DNA of 64,000 nt, taken from assembly GCF_001766675.1 (NCBI RefSeq), contig NZ_MJLT01000023.1, positions 124,001 through 188,000 of the forward strand. The letters are read 5' to 3'. The position numbers were made by a program, and so were the translations under genes. This stretch comes from Arthrobacter sp. SW1 (lineage in GTDB: Bacteria; Actinomycetota; Actinomycetes; Actinomycetales; Micrococcaceae). Below the pieces are notes generated by a model. The model was not told where the DNA came from and ran no database searches. It saw only the letters and a list, made by a program, of their open reading frames with translations. Positions 1-6,642 of this stretch are shown here, in pieces (within the stretch, counting starts at the first letter, position 1; each line of letters starts with the position of its first letter).

Positions 1-151
1 CGGCTGGAAGGACGAGGAACAGGACGGCGACGCGGACGCCCTGATCACGAACGCGACAGAACTCGTGTTTGATGCTGTCGCCTATGACGCGGTACTTGGC
101 TCGGCTCAAGCGGCGTTCCGCCTTGGCTTCGGCTGGAGGCGAAAGCGCTAG
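1..151 (+). CDS. C-terminal tail of an unidentified protein (5' end outside window)
   Basis: An open frame entering from the left edge (first full codon at base 2) runs 49 codons to a TAG at 149-151. The visible tail is acidic at first (KDEEQDGDADAL), then hydrophobic and small-residue rich, and finishes with the basic run WRRKR. No family is recognisable from this fragment, and the start and most of the protein lie outside the window. It converges on the minus-strand gene at 182-454 with a 30-bp gap. Coding status rests only on the open frame and a plausible protein-like composition. Confidence 0.45.
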   Translation, partial: GWKDEEQDGDADALITNATELVFDAVAYDAVLGSAQAAFRLGFGWRRKR

Positions 152-181
152 GTATGATCGCTGCGGTATTGGGGCGGTTTG

Positions 182-454
182 TTAGTCGCCGGCGGCCAAC
201 ATCGCTCTGAGTTCTTCAGCGCGCGAAGTGAGTTTTTGACGCTGGTCGCGGGTGAATCGTCTGGCTTGGGCGTCGAGGACAACCCGGCTGGCAAGCTCGC
301 CAACACCCAAGAGCTGAGCTACTCGACGGATTGCTTCGTCCACGTCCTCTGAATCTTCGATGGCCTGGAAAACTTCTTCCCGTCGGGCAATCGCCTGTAC
401 CAAGGCGTCCAGGATCACGAGTTCTTCTCTCATGTGCCGTTCCTGGTCCTCCAT
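182..454 (-). CDS. Stand-alone mini-protein resembling the GyrA/ParC tower-helix region
   Basis: This is a 90-residue, highly charged, helical protein. Residues about 8-85 follow the pattern of the DNA gyrase A/topoisomerase IV A segment that links the breakage-reunion core to the coiled coil: a REE-LVILDAL helix, an EDVDEAIRRV helix, then LLGVGELASRVVLDAQARR-F-T-DQRQKL, which parallels the GyrA pattern 'fgLse.QaqaILdmrLrrLTgler.Kl'. The catalytic Tyr, winged helix and C-terminal beta-pinwheel are absent, so it cannot be a topoisomerase. The ATG at 454 gives the longest frame; the ATG at 433 has a better Shine-Dalgarno (AGGAA 7 nt upstream) and may be the real start. It lies 100 bp from the dif-like site. 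The resemblance is by eye and the function is unknown. Confidence 0.6.
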   Translation of the reverse strand: MEDQERHMREELVILDALVQAIARREEVFQAIEDSEDVDEAIRRVAQLLGVGELASRVVLDAQARRFTRDQRQKLTSRAEELRAMLAAGD

Positions 455-553
455 ACGGCGATTCTTGCACGACGGAGGTCGTGGGCGCAGACGCCGTGTG
501 GAACGGCCGCCGCGGAGCGCGGAGGAGTAGCTTCAGTGAAGAGTTTCAACTTT

Positions 554-581
554 ACTTTACATAATGTAGATTATCGGCACT
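554..581 (-). other. dif: dif-like XerC/XerD chromosome dimer resolution site
   Basis: Read on the minus strand, these 28 bp have the dif architecture: an 11-bp XerC-type arm AGTGCCGATAA, a 6-bp central region TCTACA, and an 11-bp XerD-type arm TTATGTAAAGT. The classical E. coli arms are GGTGCGCATAA and TTATGTTAAAT, so both arms match closely and the spacing is exact. XerC and XerD with FtsK resolve chromosome dimers at such sites in the replication terminus. The same sites are used by elements that integrate with host Xer recombinases. Assignment as the chromosomal dif is inference from motif structure. Confidence 0.72.
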
Positions 582-600
582 TTAGGAACGCTTTGGCGAG

Positions 601-630
601 GGTTCACCTGAGAAGATCTCTCGGTGAACC
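601..630. repeat. Long imperfect hairpin beside the dif-like site
   Basis: The arms GGTTCACC and GGTGAACC pair perfectly and continue as GAGA with TCTC after one bulged T, giving a 12-bp stem around a 5-nt AGATC loop. No T-run follows, so a plain intrinsic terminator is unlikely. It sits 19 bp from the dif-like site and could be a protein-binding or transposon-end remnant. Confidence 0.5.
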
Positions 631-935
631 ATTGACCTCAAAGCAATGCTCCGCAGCGTTGTCGCCGACGCGTTCGACGACGCCTTTACCGTGACGCACG
701 CCGGTTCCGGCAAGGAACTGTGGCTGTTTCGCAGGCTTCCGCCTACATCAGACGCACGGCGGTGATCCGCGCTAGCTACGGGTCGACGTCGCCATTCCCG
801 AGTTGGGCGTCCAGGCCGCGCTTTTCGACTACGACGACGAACCGTACATGGGTGCCATGCTACGGAATCCCCGTCCCACCATGCGCGCCCGCCTCCAAGG
901 CGGACGCCGACGAGCTTCGCGGGAGTACTGCAATT

Positions 936-947
936 TACTTGACATAA
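936..947 (-). other. Second XerD-type half-site, direct repeat of the one at 553-564
   Basis: The block TTTACTTGACATAA (934-947) repeats the XerD side of the dif-like site (551-564) with a single mismatch in 14 positions and in the same orientation. On the minus strand it reads TTATGTCAAGT, a good XerD arm. No XerC arm follows at 6 bp, so this is a half-site or a degraded second site. Confidence 0.45.
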
Positions 948-965
948 CTCTGTGCGCGCACTGCC

Positions 966-1238
966 TTACGCGTTCCCAAGCCGTTCCAGCGCCCTTCCAG
1001 GATCCACGCCAGCGTCGGCCGCTGCGAGCAGCAACAAGGACCGGCATTCCTCAAGGCACGCGGAGCAGGCGGCAAGGTGCGCCCGGAGACCCGGAATCGA
1101 GTCGGGCGCCTCGGCCAGCAGCATCTCGACATAGCCGTCGACCGCCTCGAAGCATTCGTCGCAGGACATCCAGGGCTCGGCCGAGAAAGTCAGCCGGCCC
1201 AATAGCTCCTGTGTTGTGACGCGACGTGCTGGAGTCAT
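966..1238 (-). CDS. Zinc-binding (ZAS-type) anti-sigma factor
   Basis: This 90-residue protein is the probable inhibitor of the ECF sigma factor just upstream. Residues 54-61 give H-x3-C-x2-C (HLAACSAC), the core of the ZAS anti-sigma domain, with further Cys at 26, 29 and 65. There is no transmembrane segment, so it should be cytosolic, as redox-sensing ZAS proteins of the RsrA kind are. The start is the ATG at 1236-1238; ATGA overlaps the sigma stop codon, which implies translational coupling and matched stoichiometry. Release on thiol oxidation or zinc loss is a family-based inference. Confidence 0.8.
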   Translation of the reverse strand: MTPARRVTTQELLGRLTFSAEPWMSCDECFEAVDGYVEMLLAEAPDSIPGLRAHLAACSACLEECRSLLLLAAADAGVDPGRALERLGNA

Positions 1239-1852
1239 GGGATCACCCTCGAAGTTGGTTCGCCAAGGAAGCCAGCCTGCGTGAGGTACCGCCGCAGCCG
1301 CCCCCGGGCGTCGTGAAGTGTTTTGTACAACGCGTTGCGGCTTGTTCCCAGCCGGTCGGCGAGGACGTCGATGGGGACATCGTCGATGAGCAACGCAATC
1401 AGCACCCGGCGCTGGTGTGGTGTGAGCGCCTTCTCCAAGCCTTCCCGAATAGCGACGGAAAGCTCGGCGCCCTCCGCCTCCTCCTCTGGCACCAAACCGT
1501 GCCCTGGCTGTTCGGGTACGGACGCAAGATCCACGTCCCAATGGCGCCACATGCTCCGCCGAACTTCAACAGCCGCGTAGAGAATGCCGAACTTGTACGC
1601 CCAGGTGGAGAACTTGCTGCGGCCCTGGAACGTGGACAGTTTGCCCAATACCGCCACCATGGCCTCATCGGCGGCCTGGTTGATCAACTCGTCAACGCGG
1701 ACCACACCGATAGTCGGCAGCCGGCCGTACATTTGCAGGACCTGGTGGCGGACCGCTTTCAGCAAGAGACCGTGCAGCTTGGCAAGAGCCGCTTCATGAC
1801 CCGGACCGGTGGTGCTGAGCAGTACGACCCAGTCCGTGTCGCAGGGCGCCAC
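1235..1852 (-). CDS. ECF-type RNA polymerase sigma factor
   Basis: The sigma-2 region is visible as DELINQAADEAMVAVL followed by FQGRSKFSTWAYKFG and an RRSMWR segment, the usual 'f.grs.FstWl...a.n...lRr' pattern. Sigma-4 is the C-terminal helix-turn-helix beginning ALTPHQRRVL and running through VLADRLGTSRNALY. The frame stays open to 1954, but that would overlap the preceding gene by 68 bp. The GTG at 1852 (205 residues) is the first sensible start downstream of that gene, and neither candidate has a strong ribosome site. The stop overlaps the anti-sigma ATG. The regulon is unknown. No sigma-70 region 1 or 3 is present. Confidence 0.85.
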   Translation of the reverse strand: MAPCDTDWVVLLSTTGPGHEAALAKLHGLLLKAVRHQVLQMYGRLPTIGVVRVDELINQAADEAMVAVLGKLSTFQGRSKFSTWAYKFGILYAAVEVRRSMWRHWDVDLASVPEQPGHGLVPEEEAEGAELSVAIREGLEKALTPHQRRVLIALLIDDVPIDVLADRLGTSRNALYKTLHDARGRLRRYLTQAGFLGEPTSRVIP

Positions 1853-1886
1853 GGCCGGGGCCCGCGGCCCCGCGAGTCCCGGTCCG

Positions 1887-2153
1887 TCAACGCCAGCTGT
1901 CGGGATCACCGTAAGACCCCATGTCGCCCACGGGCCCGGCAATGCGGACCGCAAGTTCCGGCGGGCATCCCTTGTCCACCAGATTCAGCAGCTCGTGGAT
2001 ATCCACGCCCCTCGAGGCCGCCATGCGTGCTGCGAGCGGTGTGGGAAAGCCGGCCTCCCGGAGAAGGCGCTGGCGCCAGGCCACAATGGCGCTCCATTCG
2101 TCCCGGGGTCTCCCGGACCCGGCCTGTGCCGGGAATTCCTGTTGGATGCTCAT
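1887..2153 (-). CDS. Conserved-looking 88-residue helical protein upstream of the ECF sigma gene
   Basis: Unrecognised. The protein reads as a run of amphipathic helices: EWSAIVAWRQRLLREAGF, PLAARMAASRGVDIHELLNLVDKG, then CPPELAVRIAGP and a short acidic, aromatic tail. There is no signal peptide, metal motif or membrane segment. It is co-directional with the sigma/anti-sigma pair and its end overlaps the longest possible sigma frame, so the three genes probably form one transcript. The ATG at 2151-2153 has only a weak GGGGT ribosome site. A role in sigma control is possible but is only inferred from position. Confidence 0.6.
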   Translation of the reverse strand: MSIQQEFPAQAGSGRPRDEWSAIVAWRQRLLREAGFPTPLAARMAASRGVDIHELLNLVDKGCPPELAVRIAGPVGDMGSYGDPDSWR

Positions 2154-2217
2154 ACCCCATTAGTGTCCGCCCGGCTGCCTGTCTTACCCGGAAATTGTCC
2201 AATCCGGAACCACAGCC

Positions 2218-4602
2218 TCAGACCCCCACATAGTCGGCCAGATGCTGGCCGGTCAGACCGGCCCGGGCGGCCACCAGCTCAGCTGGCGTGCCCTCGAAAA
2301 CGATGCGGCCGCCGTCGTGCCCGGCGCCGGGACCGATGTCGATGATCCAGTCGGCATGCGCCATGACGGCCTGATGGTGCTCGATCACGATGACCGACTT
2401 GCCGGAGTCCACCAGACGGTCCAGCAGGCCAAGGAGCTGTTCGACGTCGGCCAGATGCAGGCCGGTGGTCGGTTCGTCGAGGATGTAGACGTCCCCCTTC
2501 TCCCCCATCTGCGATGCCAGCTTGAGGCGCTGCCGCTCACCGCCGGACAGCGTGGTGAGCGGCTGGCCGAGTGCCAGGTACCCAAGGCCGACGTCGGCCA
2601 GCCGCCGCAGGATCGCATGCGCTGCCGGAATCTTGGCGTCGCCCGCCGAGAAGAACTCTTCTGCGGCGCTCACCGACATGCCGAGGACTTCGCTGATGTT
2701 TCGGCCGCCGAGCGTGTACTCGAGGACTGCCGCCTGGAAACCTTTGCCCTCACAGTCTTCGCATGGCGTCGACACGGTGTCCATGAAGCCCAGCTCGGTG
2801 TAGATCACACCGGCGCCCTTGCACTCCGGGCAGGCGCCCTCGGAGTTTGCACTGAACAGGGCCGGCTTCACGCCGTTGGCCTTGGCAAACGCTTTGCGGA
2901 TCGGTTCGAGCAGCCCGGTGTACGTGGCCGGGTTGCTGCGGCGGGAGCCCTTGATGGCGGACTGGTCGATCGCCACCACGCCTTCGCGTCCGGCCACCGA
3001 ACCGTGGATCAGCGAACTCTTCCCGGACCCGGCCACGCCCGTGACGACCACCAGCGAACCCAGCGGGATGTCGACGTCGACGTCCTTGAGGTTGTGCGCC
3101 GAAGCTCCGCGGACCTCCAGCTTGCCCTTGGGCTGGCGGAACGTTTCCTTGATCCGCGAGCGATCGTCCAGGTGGCGTCCGGTGAGTGTGCCGCTCCCCC
3201 GCAGCCCTTCCACCGTGCCCTCGTAGCAGATGGTTCCGCCGGCGGTACCGGCGCCCGGGCCGAGGTCGACGACGTGGTCGGCGACGGCGATCGCCTCCGG
3301 CTTGTGCTCCACCACCAGGACGGTGTTGCCTTTATCGCGCAGGCGCAGGAGGAGCTTGTTCATGCGCTGGATATCGTGCGGGTGCAGGCCGATGGTCGGC
3401 TCGTCGAACACATAGGTGACATCCGTCAGCGAAGAACCGAGGTGACGGATCATCTTCACGCGCTGGGCTTCGCCGCCGGAGAGCGTTCCGGAAGGACGGT
3501 CGAGGGACAGGTAGCCAAGGCCGATCTCAACGAAGGAATCGAACAGGTGCAACAGATTCGCTTTCAGGGGGCCGACGGACGGCGCGTCGAGGTCGCGGAT
3601 CCATTGCGCCACATCGGTAATCTGCATGGCACAGACCTCTGCGATGTTCAGTCCGTTGATCTTCGAAGAACGTGCTGCTTCGTTGAGCCGCGTACCGTCG
3701 CAGGCAGGGCAGGCAGCAAACACGGCAGCCCGCTCCACGAAAGCACGGATGTGTGGCTGCAGGGAATCCGGGTCCTTGCTGAACATGGACTTCCGGATCT
3801 TCGGGATCAGGCCTTCGTAGGTGACGTTGATGCCCTTGGCCTTGATCTTGACCGGCTCCTTGTAGAGGAGATCGTCCAGTTCCTGCTTGCTGTAATCCTT
3901 GAGGGGCTTGGCCGGGTCCACGAAGCCTGACTCGATGAACGTCGCCACCATCCAGCCGTCCGCGGTATAGCCCGGCACCAGGATGGCCCCCTCTGCCAGG
4001 GACTTGTTTTCGTCGTAGATCGCGGTGAGGTCGAGGTCCGAGACAGTCCCCCGGCCTTCGCACTCGGGGCACATGCCGCCGTGGTAAACGGCGTCCCTAA
4101 CGATGGTCTTCTCACCCTTGGCGTCCGTCATGACACCGCTTGCCTTGCGGGTGGGGATGTTGAAGGAGAACGCGACAGCGGGTCCGATGTAGGGCTGGCC
4201 CAGGCGGCTGAACAGCACCCGGAGCATGGCGTTGGCGTCGGTCACCGTGCCTACGGTGGATCGGGCGTTGGCGCCCATGCGTTCCTGGTCCACGATGATC
4301 GCCGTGGTCAGGCCCTCCAGGACATCGACGTCCGGCCGTGCCAGCGACGGCATGAAGCCCTGGATAAAGGTGCTGTACGTTTCGTTGATCATCCGCTGGG
4401 ATTCGGCGGCGATCGTGCCGAACACCAAGGAGCTCTTGCCGGAGCCGGAAACCCCGGTGAATGCGGTCAGCCGGCGCTTGGGAATCTCCAGGCTGACGTC
4501 CTTGAGGTTGTTTTCGCGGGCGCCCTGCACCTTGATCAGCTCGTGGCTGTCTGCAAGCGGCACCGAAGGATCCCGGGTCTCGGTTCCCGTGGCAATGCTC
4601 AT
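2218..4602 (-). CDS. UvrA paralogue (excinuclease-type ABC ATPase, short class)
   Basis: A 794-residue protein with two ABC ATPase modules. The first has Walker A GVSGSGKSS near residue 50 and signature LSGGEAQRV. The second has Walker A GVAGSGKSS and LSGGERQRL, followed by DEPTTGLH. Zinc-type CxxC pairs appear as CPECEGRG, CPACDGT and CPECKGAG with a later CEDCEGKG. Canonical UvrA is about 950 residues, so this is the shorter paralogue class (UvrA2/DrrC-like). Related proteins are linked to resistance to DNA-binding drugs, and they usually lack the UvrB-binding domain. The ATG at 4602 has GGAGAG 8 nt upstream; the longer frame to 4794 runs into the neighbouring promoter region. It is divergent from the polyketide operon, which might suggest self-protection, but that is speculative. 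Confidence 0.9.
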   Translation of the reverse strand: MSIATGTETRDPSVPLADSHELIKVQGARENNLKDVSLEIPKRRLTAFTGVSGSGKSSLVFGTIAAESQRMINETYSTFIQGFMPSLARPDVDVLEGLTTAIIVDQERMGANARSTVGTVTDANAMLRVLFSRLGQPYIGPAVAFSFNIPTRKASGVMTDAKGEKTIVRDAVYHGGMCPECEGRGTVSDLDLTAIYDENKSLAEGAILVPGYTADGWMVATFIESGFVDPAKPLKDYSKQELDDLLYKEPVKIKAKGINVTYEGLIPKIRKSMFSKDPDSLQPHIRAFVERAAVFAACPACDGTRLNEAARSSKINGLNIAEVCAMQITDVAQWIRDLDAPSVGPLKANLLHLFDSFVEIGLGYLSLDRPSGTLSGGEAQRVKMIRHLGSSLTDVTYVFDEPTIGLHPHDIQRMNKLLLRLRDKGNTVLVVEHKPEAIAVADHVVDLGPGAGTAGGTICYEGTVEGLRGSGTLTGRHLDDRSRIKETFRQPKGKLEVRGASAHNLKDVDVDIPLGSLVVVTGVAGSGKSSLIHGSVAGREGVVAIDQSAIKGSRRSNPATYTGLLEPIRKAFAKANGVKPALFSANSEGACPECKGAGVIYTELGFMDTVSTPCEDCEGKGFQAAVLEYTLGGRNISEVLGMSVSAAEEFFSAGDAKIPAAHAILRRLADVGLGYLALGQPLTTLSGGERQRLKLASQMGEKGDVYILDEPTTGLHLADVEQLLGLLDRLVDSGKSVIVIEHHQAVMAHADWIIDIGPGAGHDGGRIVFEGTPAELVAARAGLTGQHLADYVGV

Positions 4603-4792
4603 CGTCTCTCCGTCCGTGAATCGGAGGCCCGTTTGCGGAATCCCCCATGGCCATGCGTCGCTTGACCCAGCGTAGAACAGCCGGGCTCCGCGGTCACGAA
4701 CCACACTAGACCGGGCCGGCCGCGGCCGCTTCTCCGATCCTGCTCCGCGGCCCCGCCATTGTCTTAAGCGGCCCCGGCGCCAACAATGAAGC

Positions 4793-5932
4793 ATGTCGGT
4801 CTACGTGAATTCCCTCGAGACAGCCGTACCGCCAACCATCCTGGTGCAACCCCAGGCACGCGATGTATTCGCCGCCCAGCCCGGCCTCACCCGCCTCGGA
4901 TCACGACTTGTCAGGACGTGTTTCGACTCCGCCGCCATCGACACCCGGCACACCGCCGTCGCCGAGCTCACCCTGGGCGGCGGCCCGGACCGCCGGGACT
5001 TCTACGACCCGGACAGCGGCGAAGTCCTGAACCCGAGCACCAAAGTCCGCAACGACCTCTTTTTCACCGAAGCGACCAAACTGTTCATCGACGCCGGACA
5101 GGCCGCCGTCGACAATTGCCCGGGCGTGCAGCCCGAAGACATTACGCACGTCATCACGGTGTCCTGTACCGGATTCTTCAACCCGGGACCCGACTACAAA
5201 GTGGTCCGTGCCCTTGGGCTGAGCCCGGCTGTTCAGCGCTACCACCTGGGTTTCATGGGCTGCTATGCGGCGTTCCCCGCCTTGCGGGCCGCGAGGCAGT
5301 TCTGCGTGGCGGACCCTGATGCGGTGGTGCTGGTGATCTGTGTGGAGCTGTGCTCCCTTCATGTCCGCACCTCCAACGATCCGGACACCATCATGGGTTC
5401 GGCGATCTTCGGCGACGGCGCCGCAGCCGCCGTCGTCAGCTCCCGGACTCCGGAGGGTCCGGACGCCGCGCTGCGCCTGGACCATTTCGAAACGGTCCTG
5501 ACGCCGGTGGGCGAGGAAGCGATGGCCTGGAACATCGGAGACCAGGGCTTCGAAATGGTGCTCGGCAGCTACGTGCCACACATCATTGAGGAGCACATCA
5601 CCGGGGCACTGGAACCGCTGCTGGCCCGCGAAGACGGACTGTCAGGCAAGCCCTACAGCGACATCCCGCACTGGGCCATCCACCCGGGCGGCCGGAGCAT
5701 CCTGGACAAGGTCGAGGCGAAGCTTGACCTCCGCGAGGAACAGCTCCGGCCCGCCCGGGACGTCCTGCGCGACTTCGGCAACATGAGCAGCGCCACCGTG
5801 CTTTTCGTCCTGAAACACATCCTGGGCCAGCCCGCCGCAGAGGCGGAGGAACGGATCTGCTCCATGGCCTTCGGCCCCGGCCTGACGGTGGAGACCGGCC
5901 TGTTCACCAAGGTCCCTCCCCCACGGCCATGA
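4793..5932 (+). CDS. Type III polyketide synthase (chalcone/alkylresorcinol synthase family)
   Basis: A 379-residue homodimeric-type ketosynthase that would condense a CoA-linked starter with malonyl (or methylmalonyl) units without an ACP. The catalytic triad is visible: Cys157 in GFMGCYAAFPALR, His297 in WAIHPGG and Asn330 in FGNMSSAT. Length matches the family. The ATG at 4793 is preceded only by GC-rich sequence and a weak site. It overlaps the methyltransferase gene (ATGA at 5929-5932), which in turn overlaps a FAD hydroxylase. This order matches the Streptomyces griseus srsABC operon for methylated phenolic lipids. An alkylresorcinol or alkylpyrone product is therefore likely, though starter-unit choice cannot be read by eye. 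Confidence 0.93.
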   Translation: MSVYVNSLETAVPPTILVQPQARDVFAAQPGLTRLGSRLVRTCFDSAAIDTRHTAVAELTLGGGPDRRDFYDPDSGEVLNPSTKVRNDLFFTEATKLFIDAGQAAVDNCPGVQPEDITHVITVSCTGFFNPGPDYKVVRALGLSPAVQRYHLGFMGCYAAFPALRAARQFCVADPDAVVLVICVELCSLHVRTSNDPDTIMGSAIFGDGAAAAVVSSRTPEGPDAALRLDHFETVLTPVGEEAMAWNIGDQGFEMVLGSYVPHIIEEHITGALEPLLAREDGLSGKPYSDIPHWAIHPGGRSILDKVEAKLDLREEQLRPARDVLRDFGNMSSATVLFVLKHILGQPAAEAEERICSMAFGPGLTVETGLFTKVPPPRP

Positions 5933-6642
5933 CCGCGTTCCTGCGGGAAAGGGCGGCAGGCCTCCTAGAGGAAATGGACCGTCCGGACTGCGACCCGGCC
6001 CGCCTTCGCAACAGCTATGCACGCTTTTCGCTGGTGAACCGACTGGTGGCCGGCTGGGGCCGGAGCTACCGCCGCCGGGTCAAGCCGCTGCTTGCCGGTG
6101 GCAGGTCGCTGACCATGCTGGACATCGGCTGTGGCGGGGGCGATGTCCTCCGCCGCCTGGCACGCGCCTCCGCGCGGGACGGCTTCAGGCTGGAGGCCAC
6201 CGGTGCGGATCCGGATGCCCGGGCCCACGCCTTCGCGCAGTCCCGCAAAGCGGTCCGCGGCGTACGGTACCGGCGGGCGTTCAGTTCGGAGCTGCTGGAC
6301 AACGGTGAGCGGTTCGACGTCGTCATCTCCAACCACGTGCTGCATCACCTGGGCGGGGAGGAACTGCAAGCGGTGCTCGCCGATTCGGAGCAGCTCGCCC
6401 GGCGGCTCGTCCTGCACAACGATCTTCGCCGCAGCGCTCTTGCCTACGTCCTCTTCCTGCTTTTCTTTTGGCCCTTGGGCATCGGCTCCTATATCCACAC
6501 GGACGGGCTGGCCTCAATCAGGCGCAGCTACACTGCGCGCGAGCTCCGGGCCATTGCGCCGCCCGGTTGGCAGGTGGAGCGGAACGGCCCCTGGCACCTC
6601 CTGCTGGTGTACCGCCCCAACGGAGGCCGCCGCAGTGATTGA
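5929..6642 (+). CDS. SAM-dependent methyltransferase of the type III PKS operon
   Basis: A 237-residue class I methyltransferase. Motif I is MLDIGCGGGDVLRRLA at about residues 63-78, an acidic residue follows in ATGADPDARA, and VISNHVLHHLGG forms the motif IV region. Near the C-terminus a hydrophobic stretch (AYVLFLLFFWPLGIGSYIH) is either membrane-associated or a substrate tunnel, as expected for a lipid-like substrate. The ATG overlaps the synthase stop, and the hydroxylase start lies within its own last codons, so all three are translationally coupled. By operon analogy it methylates a phenolic hydroxyl or ring of the polyketide product; the sequence itself only supports SAM-dependent methylation. 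Confidence 0.88.
   Translation: MTAFLRERAAGLLEEMDRPDCDPARLRNSYARFSLVNRLVAGWGRSYRRRVKPLLAGGRSLTMLDIGCGGGDVLRRLARASARDGFRLEATGADPDARAHAFAQSRKAVRGVRYRRAFSSELLDNGERFDVVISNHVLHHLGGEELQAVLADSEQLARRLVLHNDLRRSALAYVLFLLFFWPLGIGSYIHTDGLASIRRSYTARELRAIAPPGWQVERNGPWHLLLVYRPNGGRRSD

Larger units (their letters stand above)
455..965. other. Gene-poor stretch with recombination-site motifs and possible coding debris
   Basis: No convincing complete gene lies between the two minus-strand genes. The stretch contains an AT-rich island (about 537-580), the dif-like site, a strong hairpin and a second XerD-type half-site. Between them are protein-like fragments in shifting plus-strand frames: about 628-765 (IDLKAMLRSVVADAF followed by SGKELWLFRR, then a stop) and about 783-905 (VAIPELGVQAALFDYDD in another frame). 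These read like a decayed gene, but I cannot name the parent family. Confidence 0.4.

Noticed and set aside
948..964. Second complete dif-like site completed by a XerC arm after the half-site at 936-947
   Set aside because: At the required 6-bp spacing the sequence matches the XerC arm at only about one position, so only a half-site is claimed.
2242..3930. 562-codon open frame antisense to the UvrA paralogue
   Set aside because: A typical GC-rich shadow frame, with no domain or ribosome site; the opposite strand has full UvrA motifs.
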